From positions 62,001 through 126,000 of the forward strand of contig DATMRS010000008.1 in the NCBI GenBank assembly GCA_035566015.1: a stretch of 64,000 bases of DNA, read 5' to 3'. Shown piece by piece: positions 35,487-43,491 of this stretch. The notes beneath the pieces were generated by a model. It had not been told where the DNA came from, did no database searches, and saw only the letters and a list, made by a program, of their open reading frames with translations. Positions within the stretch are counted from its first letter, which is position 1, and each line of letters begins with the position of its first letter. Origin of the DNA: DATMRS01 sp035566015. Its GTDB lineage: Bacteria; Pseudomonadota; Alphaproteobacteria; Sphingomonadales; Sphingomonadaceae. A program made the translations under genes and the position numbers.

Positions 35487-35891
35487 TCAGGCTTCGGCGG
35501 TTGCCCGGCCCGGCGCGTCCTTCTCCTCCTCGAAACCCCACATGCGCTCCAGATTGTAGAAGCTGCGGACCTCGGGGCGGAAGAGGTGGACGATCACGTC
35601 GCCGGCATCGATCAGCACCCAGTCGGCGGTGGGCAGCCCCTCGGTGCGCGCGGTGCGGCCGGTTTCGGCCTTGATCCGCTCGACCAGCTTCTGCGCCATC
35701 GAGGCGACCTGACGCGTCGAACGGCCGCTGGCGATCACCATATGATCGGCGATGCTGCTTTTGCCGGCGAGCGGGATGGTGACGACCTCCAGGGCCTGAT
35801 CGTCATCGAGCGAGCGGAGCACGAGCTTGTGAAGCGCGGCTGATGGCCCTGTATCTTCGGTGCCCTCGCGGGCGGCGGTACTGAGAGGCAA
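35487..35891 (-). CDS. rsfS: Ribosomal silencing factor RsfS
   Basis: Binds ribosomal protein L14 and blocks subunit joining under nutrient stress. It has 134 residues. The Iojap-like core shows DHMVIASGRSTRQVASMA, EGLPTADWVLIDAGDVIVHLF and RSFYNLERMWG. TTG 35891, preceded by TAGGAAAA, is the best start; a longer open frame to 36056 would overlap nadD and is rejected. It lies eight bases after the nadD stop, the usual pairing. Confidence 0.92.
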   Translation of the reverse strand: MPLSTAAREGTEDTGPSAALHKLVLRSLDDDQALEVVTIPLAGKSSIADHMVIASGRSTRQVASMAQKLVERIKAETGRTARTEGLPTADWVLIDAGDVIVHLFRPEVRSFYNLERMWGFEEEKDAPGRATAEA

Positions 35892-35899
35892 AGATTTTC

Positions 35900-36559
35900 C
35901 TAATCTATGGCCTTGCGCGTCACGGAGTCGCGCAGGGCATGGTGGGTGAAGGCATGAAACCAGAGCGGGTTTTCGGCCCGCAGCCGGGTCGCGGATCCTG
36001 GGTCGGGGCGAAAGCGCAACAGCACGAGCGCCGGCGGTCTCCACGTCGTCCAGCATTTCCCCTGGCGTGCGGGCCGGACGAACTGCCGCAGCCAGCCCAT
36101 CGCCCTTACGGCGCGAGCGGTGCTATCATATCCCGGTCTGGCGATGACGGCAATCGGAACCGTGCGCGCGATCCGCCGCCAGTCCTTCCAGCGGGGCAAC
36201 TGGGCGAGATTGTCGCTGCCCATCAGCCAGATGAAACGCCGGTGGGGATAAAGGCGAACGAGCTTTTGCAGCGTGTCGGCGGTGTAGCGCGTGCCCAGCT
36301 CGCGTTCGATCGCGGTCACGCGAATCGGCGCGCGCCGGGCCATCGCGCGCGCCGAGGCGAGGCGGGCGACAAGCGGCGCCATGTCGGACGCGTCGGCCTT
36401 CAGCGGGTTGCCCGGCGAGACGAGCCACCACACTTCGTCGAGCGCGAGGGCTTCGCGCGCGAACAGGCTGATCCGACGATGAGCGGTGTGGGCGGGGTTG
36501 AACGATCCGCCGAGCAGGCCGGTCGGGATCCTCCGGCCGGCCCTGCTTCGATGCGTCAA
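35900..36559 (-). CDS. nadD: Nicotinate-nucleotide adenylyltransferase
   Basis: Forms nicotinate adenine dinucleotide in NAD synthesis. It has 219 residues from TTG 36559. The nucleotidyltransferase motif is GGSFNPAHTAHR (Ala in place of the usual Gly in HxGH), and the second motif is GSATRLRAENPLW. TTG 36559 overlaps the proA stop as TTGA, a coupling signal; GTG 36592 is an alternative that would overlap proA by 37 bp. Confidence 0.88.
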   Translation of the reverse strand: MTHRSRAGRRIPTGLLGGSFNPAHTAHRRISLFAREALALDEVWWLVSPGNPLKADASDMAPLVARLASARAMARRAPIRVTAIERELGTRYTADTLQKLVRLYPHRRFIWLMGSDNLAQLPRWKDWRRIARTVPIAVIARPGYDSTARAVRAMGWLRQFVRPARQGKCWTTWRPPALVLLRFRPDPGSATRLRAENPLWFHAFTHHALRDSVTRKAID

Positions 36560-37839
36560 GGCCGGGCCTGCCCCGTTCCGCGTCCCACCCACTTATAGGT
36601 GGTGAGCCCTTCGAGCGCGACCGGCCCGCGCGCATGCAGGCGGCCAGTGGAAATGCCGATCTCGGCCCCAAGCCCGAATTCGCCGCCATCGGCGAACTGG
36701 GTGGAGGCGTTCCACAGCACGATCGCCGAATCGACCTCGGCGAGGAAACGTTCGGCGGTCGCCTCGTCGGCGGTAACGATCGCGTCGGTATGGCCCGAAC
36801 TATGCGCGGCGATATGGGCAAGCGCGCCGTCCAGCCCGTCGACCAGCGCGACCGAGCAGATCGCCTCTAGATATTCGGTATCCCAATCCTCCGCCGTGAC
36901 GGGGCGGACGCGCGCGTCGAGCGCCGCCACCTCCGCCGCGCCGCGCACCTCGCACCCCGCGTCGATCAGGGCGGTGACAAGGGCGGCCGGATCGTCATAG
37001 GTGCGGTCGATCAGCAGCGTTTCCATCGCGCCGCAGATGCCCGTGCGTCGCATCTTGGCGTTCAGCGTCAGCGTGCGCGCCATCGCGGGATCGGCGGCCT
37101 TGTCGATATAGAGATGATTGATCCCGTCGAGATGCGCGAGCACCGGCACGCGCGCTTCCTCCTGCACGCGCGCCACCAGCGACTTGCCGCCGCGCGGCAC
37201 GATGATGTCGATCAGCCCGGCGGCCTTCAGCATCGCGCCCACCGCCGCGCGATCGGTGACGGGCACGAGCTGGATCGCGTCCTCGGGCAGGCCGGCGGCG
37301 CTGAGGCCCTCCACCAGCGCGGCATGGATCGCGCGGCTGCTGTGGATTGCTTCCGATCCGCCGCGCAGGATCGCGGCATTGCCCGCCATCAGGCAGAGCG
37401 CGCCCGCATCCGCGGTCACGTTGGGCCGGCTTTCATAGATGATGCCGACGACGCCCAGCGGCACGCGCACGCGCGTCAGGGGAAAGCCCGCCAGCGCGGT
37501 GCGTTCGTCGATCACGCTGCCGACCGGATCGGGGAGCGCCGCCACTGCCTCCAGCGCGCCGGCTATGCCTTCGAGCCGCCTGGTATCGAGCTTCAGCCGG
37601 TCGAGCATCGCGCCCGACAGGCCGTTCGCCTCGCCCGCCGCGACATCCTTTGCATTGGCGGCCAGTATCTCCGGCGCGAGGCGACGCAGCGCGGAAGCGG
37701 CAGCGGTGAGCGCGGCCGCCTTGCGGGCGGTGGCGGCGCGGGCGAGCACGGTGGCGGCGGCCCGCGCGCGGGCGCCCATGTCGGCGATCAGCGCGTCGGC
37801 ATCGATGGCGCGGTCGCTGAGGAGGGTGGTGGCGGTCAT
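36556..37839 (-). CDS. proA: Gamma-glutamyl phosphate reductase
   Basis: NADPH-dependent reductase in proline synthesis, converting glutamyl-5-phosphate to the semialdehyde. It has 427 residues, with the catalytic Cys in MRRTGICGAMETLL (about 280-293), the nucleotide-binding VPLGVVGIIYESRPNVT, and the conserved HSSGHTDAIVT. It is the first gene of the minus-strand block. proB is not adjacent in the window, so it must lie elsewhere. Confidence 0.96.
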   Translation of the reverse strand: MTATTLLSDRAIDADALIADMGARARAAATVLARAATARKAAALTAAASALRRLAPEILAANAKDVAAGEANGLSGAMLDRLKLDTRRLEGIAGALEAVAALPDPVGSVIDERTALAGFPLTRVRVPLGVVGIIYESRPNVTADAGALCLMAGNAAILRGGSEAIHSSRAIHAALVEGLSAAGLPEDAIQLVPVTDRAAVGAMLKAAGLIDIIVPRGGKSLVARVQEEARVPVLAHLDGINHLYIDKAADPAMARTLTLNAKMRRTGICGAMETLLIDRTYDDPAALVTALIDAGCEVRGAAEVAALDARVRPVTAEDWDTEYLEAICSVALVDGLDGALAHIAAHSSGHTDAIVTADEATAERFLAEVDSAIVLWNASTQFADGGEFGLGAEIGISTGRLHARGPVALEGLTTYKWVGRGTGQARP

Positions 37840-37972
37840 AATAGCCCGCTTCTAGCATGAGCGCGCGGTGACGCGAAAGACGGGTTTCCGGCTTGTCGGC
37901 GGCAACGGCTTGCTGGATAGAGGGCGTGGCCGACGTCGCCATAAGGCGCGCGGGGCAGGAGGGGCTCTTTCC

Positions 37973-38017
37973 ATGACCGAAAACAAGGCACCCCTTATGG
38001 TCCGGACGACGGCGTGA
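37973..38017 (+). CDS. Possible 14-codon leader peptide overlapping the folA start
   Basis: ATG 37973 is preceded by a strong Shine-Dalgarno sequence AGGAGGGG (37957-37964) and encodes MTENKAPLMVRTTA before a TGA at 38015-38017 that overlaps the folA GTG (GTGA). The ribosome site of the region belongs to this small ORF and not to folA, so folA is probably translated by coupling. Whether the peptide has any role of its own is unknown. Confidence 0.45.
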   Translation: MTENKAPLMVRTTA

Positions 38018-38502
38018 AAGGGCCGGGAATCGCTCTCGTCGTCGCGCGCGCTGACAATGGCGTCATCGGCCGCGACGGGGCCTTGCCCTGGCATCTGCCC
38101 GCTGACCTGCGCCGCTTCAAGATGCTGACCGACGGCACGCCGATGGTGATGGGGCGCAAGACGTTCGACAGCCTGCCCGGCCTGCTGCCCGGCCGCCGCC
38201 ATATCGTGCTGACCCGCGACGAGAAGTGGAGCGCGGAGGGCGCCGAGGTGGCGCATGACGTCGATCAGGCGGTGCGCCTCGCCAATGCGCCGCGCATATC
38301 GGTGATCGGCGGCAGCGACATCTTCGCGCTGTTCCTCGATCGTGCCGATCGGGTGGAGTTGACCGAGGTGCATGCCGACATCGCGGGCGATGTGACGCTG
38401 CCCGCCTTCGATCCCGCTCAGTGGCGCGAGGTGGCGCGCGAGGATCATCCCGCCGCGGGCGATCGGCCCGCCTACAGCTTTGTCACGCTGGTGCGCGGCT
38501 GA
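38014..38502 (+). CDS. folA: Dihydrofolate reductase
   Basis: Reduces dihydrofolate to tetrahydrofolate; target of trimethoprim. It has 162 residues with the family N-terminus IALVVARADNGVIGRDGALPWHLPADLRRFK (read in parts), the TMGRKTF-like motif MVMGRKTFDSLPG and VIGGSDIFALF. GTG start at 38014 has no ribosome site of its own and overlaps the stop of the 14-codon leader. No thyA is adjacent. With folP (5541) and glyA (8971) this window carries several folate-cycle genes. Confidence 0.92.
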   Translation: MKGPGIALVVARADNGVIGRDGALPWHLPADLRRFKMLTDGTPMVMGRKTFDSLPGLLPGRRHIVLTRDEKWSAEGAEVAHDVDQAVRLANAPRISVIGGSDIFALFLDRADRVELTEVHADIAGDVTLPAFDPAQWREVAREDHPAAGDRPAYSFVTLVRG

Positions 38503-38549
38503 CCGCGCGCGCTTGGCGGATGACGATCCTGTTTCTATAGCAGCGCCCG

Positions 38550-39491
38550 ATGGAACGGCTAACTAACGCCCAGGCCCTGCCGGAACGCCTCCGTGGCGCA
38601 GTCCTCGCGCTGGGCAATTTCGACGGATTCCATCGCGGCCATCAGGCGGTGGTGGAGCGGGCGCGTATCCAGGCGCGGCGTCGGGGCGTGCCGCTGATCG
38701 TCGCGACCTTCGATCCGCATCCCGTCCGTTTCTTTCATCCCGAAACGCCGCCCTTCCAGCTTACGACGCTTGCCCAGCGCGAGCGGCTGTTCGCCGGGGC
38801 CGGGGCCGACGCGATGCTGGTGTTTGATTTCGATGCCGATCTGGCGGCGGCGACTCCGGAAGAGTTCGTGGCCGATCGCGTCGCCGCGCGCACGGGCGCG
38901 GTGGCGCTCGTCACCGGACAGGATTTCACCTTCGGCCATGCCCGCGCGGGCAATGTCGTGACGCTCGCCGAACTGGGCGGGCGCTATCATATCGATACCG
39001 AGGCGGTGGGCGCGGTGGCGGACGGGGGCGGCGTCGTCTCGTCCAGCCGGGTGCGCGACGCGGTGGCGGCGGGCGATTGCGCGACGGCGGCGCGGCTGCT
39101 CACGCGCCCCTTCACGATCGAGGGCGTCGTCCAGCATGGCGACAAGATGGGGCGCGAGATGGGCTTTCCGACGGCCAATCTGCTGCTGAACGGTTATATA
39201 CGCCCCGCTTACGGCATCTATGCGGTGCGTGGCCGCTTGCCTGATGGGCGGGTGGTGGACGGCGCGGCCAATCTCGGCCTGCGTCCCTCCTTCGATCCGC
39301 CGAAGGAATTGCTGGAGCCTTATTTCTTCGATTTTTCGGGGGACCTGTACGGCCAGACGATCGCGGTGGAGCTGATCCGCTATCTGCGTCCTGAAATGCG
39401 CTTCGACGGATTGGACGCGCTCAAGCGCCAGATCGCCGAGGATTGCGAGGAAGCGCGGGCGCTGCTTGCCGCCACCCCGCGCGTCGCCTAA
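38550..39491 (+). CDS. ribF: Bifunctional riboflavin kinase/FAD synthetase RibF
   Basis: Phosphorylates riboflavin to FMN and adenylates it to FAD. It has 313 residues: N-terminal FAD synthetase (nucleotidyltransferase motif GNFDGFHRGHQAVV, about 23-36; SSSRVRDAV) and C-terminal flavokinase (HGDKMGREMGFPTANL, about 192-207). It sits upstream of ileS and lspA, the widespread ribF-ileS-lspA order, with a 14-bp gap to the ileS ATG. Confidence 0.95.
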   Translation: MERLTNAQALPERLRGAVLALGNFDGFHRGHQAVVERARIQARRRGVPLIVATFDPHPVRFFHPETPPFQLTTLAQRERLFAGAGADAMLVFDFDADLAAATPEEFVADRVAARTGAVALVTGQDFTFGHARAGNVVTLAELGGRYHIDTEAVGAVADGGGVVSSSRVRDAVAAGDCATAARLLTRPFTIEGVVQHGDKMGREMGFPTANLLLNGYIRPAYGIYAVRGRLPDGRVVDGAANLGLRPSFDPPKELLEPYFFDFSGDLYGQTIAVELIRYLRPEMRFDGLDALKRQIAEDCEEARALLAATPRVA

Positions 39492-39505
39492 ACGGCGCGG
39501 CACCG

Positions 39506-42500
39506 ATGACCGATACGCCCGACACCCCCGCCCAAGACTGGCGCTCCACCGTCTTCCTGCCGAAGACCGCTTTTCCCATGAAGGCGGGCCTCGCCCAGAA
39601 GGAACCCGCGATCCTCGCCAAATGGGAGGCGGACGGGCTCTATGCCGCCCTGCGGAAGGCCCGCGCGGGCCGCAAGCGCTTCCTCCTCCACGACGGCCCG
39701 CCCTACGCCAATGGCGACATCCATATGGGCCATGCGATGAACAAGGTGCTGAAGGACATCATCGTCCGCAGCCAGTCGCTGCTCGGCAAGGACGCGCCCT
39801 ATGTCCCCGGCTGGGATTGCCACGGGCTTCCGATCGAATGGAAGGTCGAGGAGCAATATCGCGCGAAGAAGCTGAACAAGGACGAGGTCGATCCCGTCCA
39901 GTTCCGCGCCGAATGCCGCGCCTATGCCGAAAAATGGGTCGCCGTGCAGCGCGACCAGTTCAAGCGGCTGGGCATCATGGGCGATTGGGACGATCCCTAT
40001 CTCACCATGAAATATGAGGCCGAGGCGTCGATCGTCGGCGAGCTGCTGAAATTCGCCGAGACGGGTCAACTCTATCGCGGCGCGAAGCCGGTCATGTGGA
40101 GTCCGGTCGAAAAGACCGCCCTCGCCGAGGCCGAGGTCGAATATGAGGACATCGTCTCGACCCAGATCGACGTGGCGTTCCAGATTACACAATCGCCGAT
40201 CGAAGAACTGGTCGGCGCCTATGCGGTCATCTGGACGACGACGCCCTGGACGATCCCGGTCAACCAGGCGATCGCCTACGGGCCGGATGTGGATTATGTG
40301 TTGGTGGAAGCGAGCGGCAAGCGGCTTCTGGTGGCTGAGGCACTCGCTGGGCAGTTGCGCGCTCGTCATGCAAATGCAGACGAGACGGACGGTGTTCACG
40401 GGAAAGTCTGGAAGGGCGCTGAACTCGCCGGCACGATCGCGCGCCACCCAATGGCGAACCTCCTCTCACCCCTCCCCTTCAGGGGAGGGGCCGGGGGTGG
40501 GGGCGTCCAGCAAGGCACGTCGGAGCAGGTTGAGAACCCCCACCCCAACCCCTCCCCTGAAGGGGAGGGGCTTGAGACGGTGCATCCGGATTCGCCGCTG
40601 GCCGAGTTTTTTCTGCGGCCGCGCCCTTTCCTGCCGGGTGAGTTCGTTACCACCGACAGCGGCACCGGGCTGGTCCACATGGCGCCCGATCATGGCGAGG
40701 ACGATTTCCTGCTGTGCCGGGCGCATGGCATCGATCCGGTCTTCGCGGTGGAGAATGACGGGCGGTATCGCGCCGACTGGGCGTGGATGGGCGGGCAGGG
40801 CAGCGTCATCGCGCCGAAGCTGAACGCGCCGGACGGGCCGATCTGCAACGATCTGCGCGCGGCGGGCGGGCTGATCGCGGCGTCGCACGATTATAAGCAC
40901 AGCTATCCGCATAGCTGGCGTTCCAAGGCGAAGGTGATCTTCCGCTGCACGCCGCAATGGTTCATCCCGATGGACCGGCCGATCGCGGCGGACGGCCTCG
41001 CCCCGCGCTGTGCCGAGGAAGAATATATCCGCGGCCATCAGTCGAACGCGGCGACGTTGCGCGAAACCGCGCTCGACGCGATCGAACGCACCCGCTGGGT
41101 GCCCGCCAAGGCGAAGAACCGCATTCATGCGATGGTGGAGGGGCGACCCGACTGGGTGATCAGCCGCCAGCGCGCCTGGGGCGTGCCGATCGCGCTCTAC
41201 GTCAATCGCAAGACGGGCGAATATCTGCGCGACCCGCAAGTGAACGCCCGCATCGTCGCCGCCTTCCGCGCGGGCGGGGCGGATGCGTGGTTCACCGCCG
41301 ATCATGCCGCGCTGCTGGGGCCGGATCGCGACCCCGCCGATTATGAGGCCATCACCGACATTCTCGACGTCTGGTTCGATTCGGGTTCGACGCACGCCTT
41401 CGTGATCGAGGCGCGCTATGGCGCGGGCGTCCGGGCGGACCTGTATCTCGAAGGGTCCGACCAGCATCGCGGCTGGTTCCAGTCGTCGCTGCTCGAAAGC
41501 TGTGGCACGCGCGGGCGCGCGCCCTATGAAGCGGTGCTCACCCACGGCTTCGCGCTCGACGGGCAGGGCCGCAAGATGTCCAAGAGCCTCGGCAATGTCG
41601 TCGATCCGCTCAAGATCATCAACGAGAGCGGGGCCGACATCCTGCGCATGTGGGTGGCGTCCACCGATTATTTCGAGGATGTGCGGATCGGCAAGGAGAT
41701 CCTCGCCGGCACGTCCGACGCCTATCGCAAGCTACGCAATACGTTCCGCTACCTGCTCGGCGCGCTCGACGGCTTCACCGACGCCGAACGCATCGCCGTG
41801 CAGGAGATGCCGGAACTGGAGCGCTATGTGCTCCATTTGCTCGCCGGCCTCGATGCCGAACTGCGTGCGGCGACCGACGGGTTCGAGTTCAATCGCTATA
41901 TCCGCGCGCTCACCGATTTCGCGAATAACGACCTGTCGGCCTTCTTCTTCGATATCCGCAAGGACAGCCTCTACTGCGACGCGCCGGACAGTGTGAAGCG
42001 CCGCGCCTATCGCACGGTGCTCGATATGCTGTTCCACGCGCTCGTCCGCTATGCCGCGCCGATCCTCTGCTTCACCGCCGAGGAGGTATGGGGCACGCGC
42101 TATCCCGAGGGCGGCAGCATCCACCTGCTCGAATGGCCCGAGGTGGAGAGCGGCTGGCGCGACGAGGCGCTGGGCGGCAAATATCGTCGTTTGCGCGAAT
42201 TACGTCAGATTGTGACCGGCGCTCTGGAACGTTTGCGGCGAGATAAAAAAATTGGCTCTAGCTTGGAAGGCTATTTGCAACTCCAAGTTCGTTCTCTGGC
42301 CGACGCAGAGTTGATGCCCTCTGCCGATTTTACGGAATTGTGCATTGCAGGCTTGGTGGAAATCAAAGCTGATCCCTCATTGCCTGAACACATCATGTCG
42401 GAAGTCGCTGATATAGGACGCGTTACCTACCACAAATGCGGCCGCTGCTGGCGGCACCTGCCCGAGGTGACGGCGGACGGCGCGCTGTGCGGGCGATGCG

Positions 42501-42517
42501 CGGAGGTGGTGGGATGA
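39506..42517 (+). CDS. ileS: Isoleucine--tRNA ligase with an internal palindromic insertion
   Basis: Class I synthetase that charges tRNA-Ile. It has 1003 residues from ATG 39506. The HIGH-type motif is DGPPYANGDIHMGHAMNK (about 63-80), the editing domain runs from WTTTPWTIPVNQ (about 243) to GTGLVHMAPDHGEDDF (about 386), KMSKS is at about 690, and the C-terminal zinc finger (CGRCW...CGRC) is intact. Two oddities: residues about 321-356 derive from a palindromic repeat inserted in frame in the editing domain, and codons for residues about 892-976 are AT-rich and unlike the rest. All catalytic motifs are present, so it is expected to work. It overlaps lspA by ATGA. Confidence 0.96.
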   Translation: MTDTPDTPAQDWRSTVFLPKTAFPMKAGLAQKEPAILAKWEADGLYAALRKARAGRKRFLLHDGPPYANGDIHMGHAMNKVLKDIIVRSQSLLGKDAPYVPGWDCHGLPIEWKVEEQYRAKKLNKDEVDPVQFRAECRAYAEKWVAVQRDQFKRLGIMGDWDDPYLTMKYEAEASIVGELLKFAETGQLYRGAKPVMWSPVEKTALAEAEVEYEDIVSTQIDVAFQITQSPIEELVGAYAVIWTTTPWTIPVNQAIAYGPDVDYVLVEASGKRLLVAEALAGQLRARHANADETDGVHGKVWKGAELAGTIARHPMANLLSPLPFRGGAGGGGVQQGTSEQVENPHPNPSPEGEGLETVHPDSPLAEFFLRPRPFLPGEFVTTDSGTGLVHMAPDHGEDDFLLCRAHGIDPVFAVENDGRYRADWAWMGGQGSVIAPKLNAPDGPICNDLRAAGGLIAASHDYKHSYPHSWRSKAKVIFRCTPQWFIPMDRPIAADGLAPRCAEEEYIRGHQSNAATLRETALDAIERTRWVPAKAKNRIHAMVEGRPDWVISRQRAWGVPIALYVNRKTGEYLRDPQVNARIVAAFRAGGADAWFTADHAALLGPDRDPADYEAITDILDVWFDSGSTHAFVIEARYGAGVRADLYLEGSDQHRGWFQSSLLESCGTRGRAPYEAVLTHGFALDGQGRKMSKSLGNVVDPLKIINESGADILRMWVASTDYFEDVRIGKEILAGTSDAYRKLRNTFRYLLGALDGFTDAERIAVQEMPELERYVLHLLAGLDAELRAATDGFEFNRYIRALTDFANNDLSAFFFDIRKDSLYCDAPDSVKRRAYRTVLDMLFHALVRYAAPILCFTAEEVWGTRYPEGGSIHLLEWPEVESGWRDEALGGKYRRLRELRQIVTGALERLRRDKKIGSSLEGYLQLQVRSLADAELMPSADFTELCIAGLVEIKADPSLPEHIMSEVADIGRVTYHKCGRCWRHLPEVTADGALCGRCAEVVG
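40466..40573. repeat. Family B palindromic element inside ileS
   Basis: Two perfect hairpins CCCCTCCCCT-TC-AGGGGAGGGG (40469-40490) and CCCCTCCCCT-GA-AGGGGAGGGG (40549-40570) are themselves arranged as an inverted repeat with about 35-nt arms around a 30-nt spacer. It adds about 36 codons to ileS in frame, translating to low-complexity peptide (SPLPFRGG, then NPHPNPSPEGEG). An 18-nt half copy lies upstream of comM. Ends are judged by eye; 108 bp keeps the frame. Confidence 0.85.
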
Positions 42518-43029
42518 CGGCCGCCGCGATCACCCATCGGCGGCTGGGTTTCGCGATCGCGCTTGTCGTCTTCATCGTCGATCAGCTTGCAAAGTGGTTC
42601 GTCGTCGGTCCGCTTGCCTTGTTCGAACGACAGGCGATCAGCCTGCTGCCGATCTTCGACCTGCGTTTCGTCGCGAATCATGGCGTCTCGATGGGCTTCC
42701 TGCGCGCCGGATCGGTGACGGAACGGTGGCTGCTCGTCGCGCTCACCGCGCTGATCGCCAGCTTCGTCGCAGTCTGGCTGTGGCGCGAGCGCAAGCGGTT
42801 CGACGTGGTGGCGCTGGGGCTGGTGCTCGGCGGCGCGATCGGCAATATCGTCGACAGGGTACGTTTCGGCTATGTCGTCGATTTCCTCGACTTGCATTTC
42901 GGCGACTGGCATCCCTTTTTGGTCTTCAATGTGGCGGACGCGGCGATTAGCATCGGCGTGCTGCTCCTCGTGCTTCGCGCCCTGTTGACGCGTGAGCGGC
43001 GCGATCCGGCGGAGAATGCGAATGCGTGA
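42514..43029 (+). CDS. lspA: Lipoprotein signal peptidase
   Basis: Inner-membrane aspartyl protease that removes signal peptides from diacylated prolipoproteins. It has 171 residues from ATG 42514 (overlapping the ileS stop). Four membrane helices are visible; the family motifs IVDQLAKW, the catalytic Asp in GGAIGNIVDRV and the second in VFNVADAAI are present. Its substrates in this window would include the SCO1, BamF-like and DUF4142 lipoproteins. Confidence 0.94.
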   Translation: MTAAAITHRRLGFAIALVVFIVDQLAKWFVVGPLALFERQAISLLPIFDLRFVANHGVSMGFLRAGSVTERWLLVALTALIASFVAVWLWRERKRFDVVALGLVLGGAIGNIVDRVRFGYVVDFLDLHFGDWHPFLVFNVADAAISIGVLLLVLRALLTRERRDPAENANA

Positions 43030-43471
43030 CGTGTATAAGGTGATGGCGGCGGTGGCGGTGCTGGCGCTCGCGGGATGCGGCGGCGGCCGGGCGGGCGTCT
43101 TCGCCTCCGGCAAGCATGGCGCGCCCGACGAATTCGCCGTGGCCCGCCAGGCGCCGCTGGTGATCCCGCCCGATTTCGCGCTCGTCCCGCCGAAGCCCGG
43201 CGCGCCGCGTCCGCAGGCCGCCGATTCGAGCACGCAGGCGCTGCAGGCGATGTTCGGCGGCCCGGCGAAGCGCAGCCCGGCCGAGAAGGCGCTGCTCCAG
43301 AAGGCGGGCGGCGAGCGTGCCGAGGACGGTATCCGCGCCGATGCGGGCGATCCGTCCACTCTCGTCGTCGACAAGGGGCAGACGACGCGCGACATCATCG
43401 CCGCGCCCGAAGGCGCCGGGCAGGAGGCAAGCGCCTCGACCGCGCCGGCCGCACCCGCCGCTCCGCAATAG
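43022..43471 (+). CDS. DUF3035/BamF-like outer-membrane lipoprotein
   Basis: 149-residue lipoprotein. The signal ends with lipobox LALAGC (Cys about 18). After it comes the motif APDEFAVARQAPLVIPPDFALVPPKPG, read in parts, which matches the DUF3035 family; that family is, to my recollection, the BamF subunit of the beta-barrel assembly machine in alphaproteobacteria, where it takes the place of BamC's N-terminal segment. The C-terminus is Ala/Pro-rich. ATG 43022 with GGAG 7 bp before it; it overlaps lspA by 8 bp. Confidence 0.7.
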   Translation: MRDVYKVMAAVAVLALAGCGGGRAGVFASGKHGAPDEFAVARQAPLVIPPDFALVPPKPGAPRPQAADSSTQALQAMFGGPAKRSPAEKALLQKAGGERAEDGIRADAGDPSTLVVDKGQTTRDIIAAPEGAGQEASASTAPAAPAAPQ

Positions 43472-43491
43472 AGGGGCTGACGGGGCAGGGG

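Noticed and set aside
39506..42517. ileS as a frameshifted or broken gene
   Set aside because: Despite the palindrome and the AT-rich patch, the frame is open over the full length and all catalytic, editing and zinc motifs are present.
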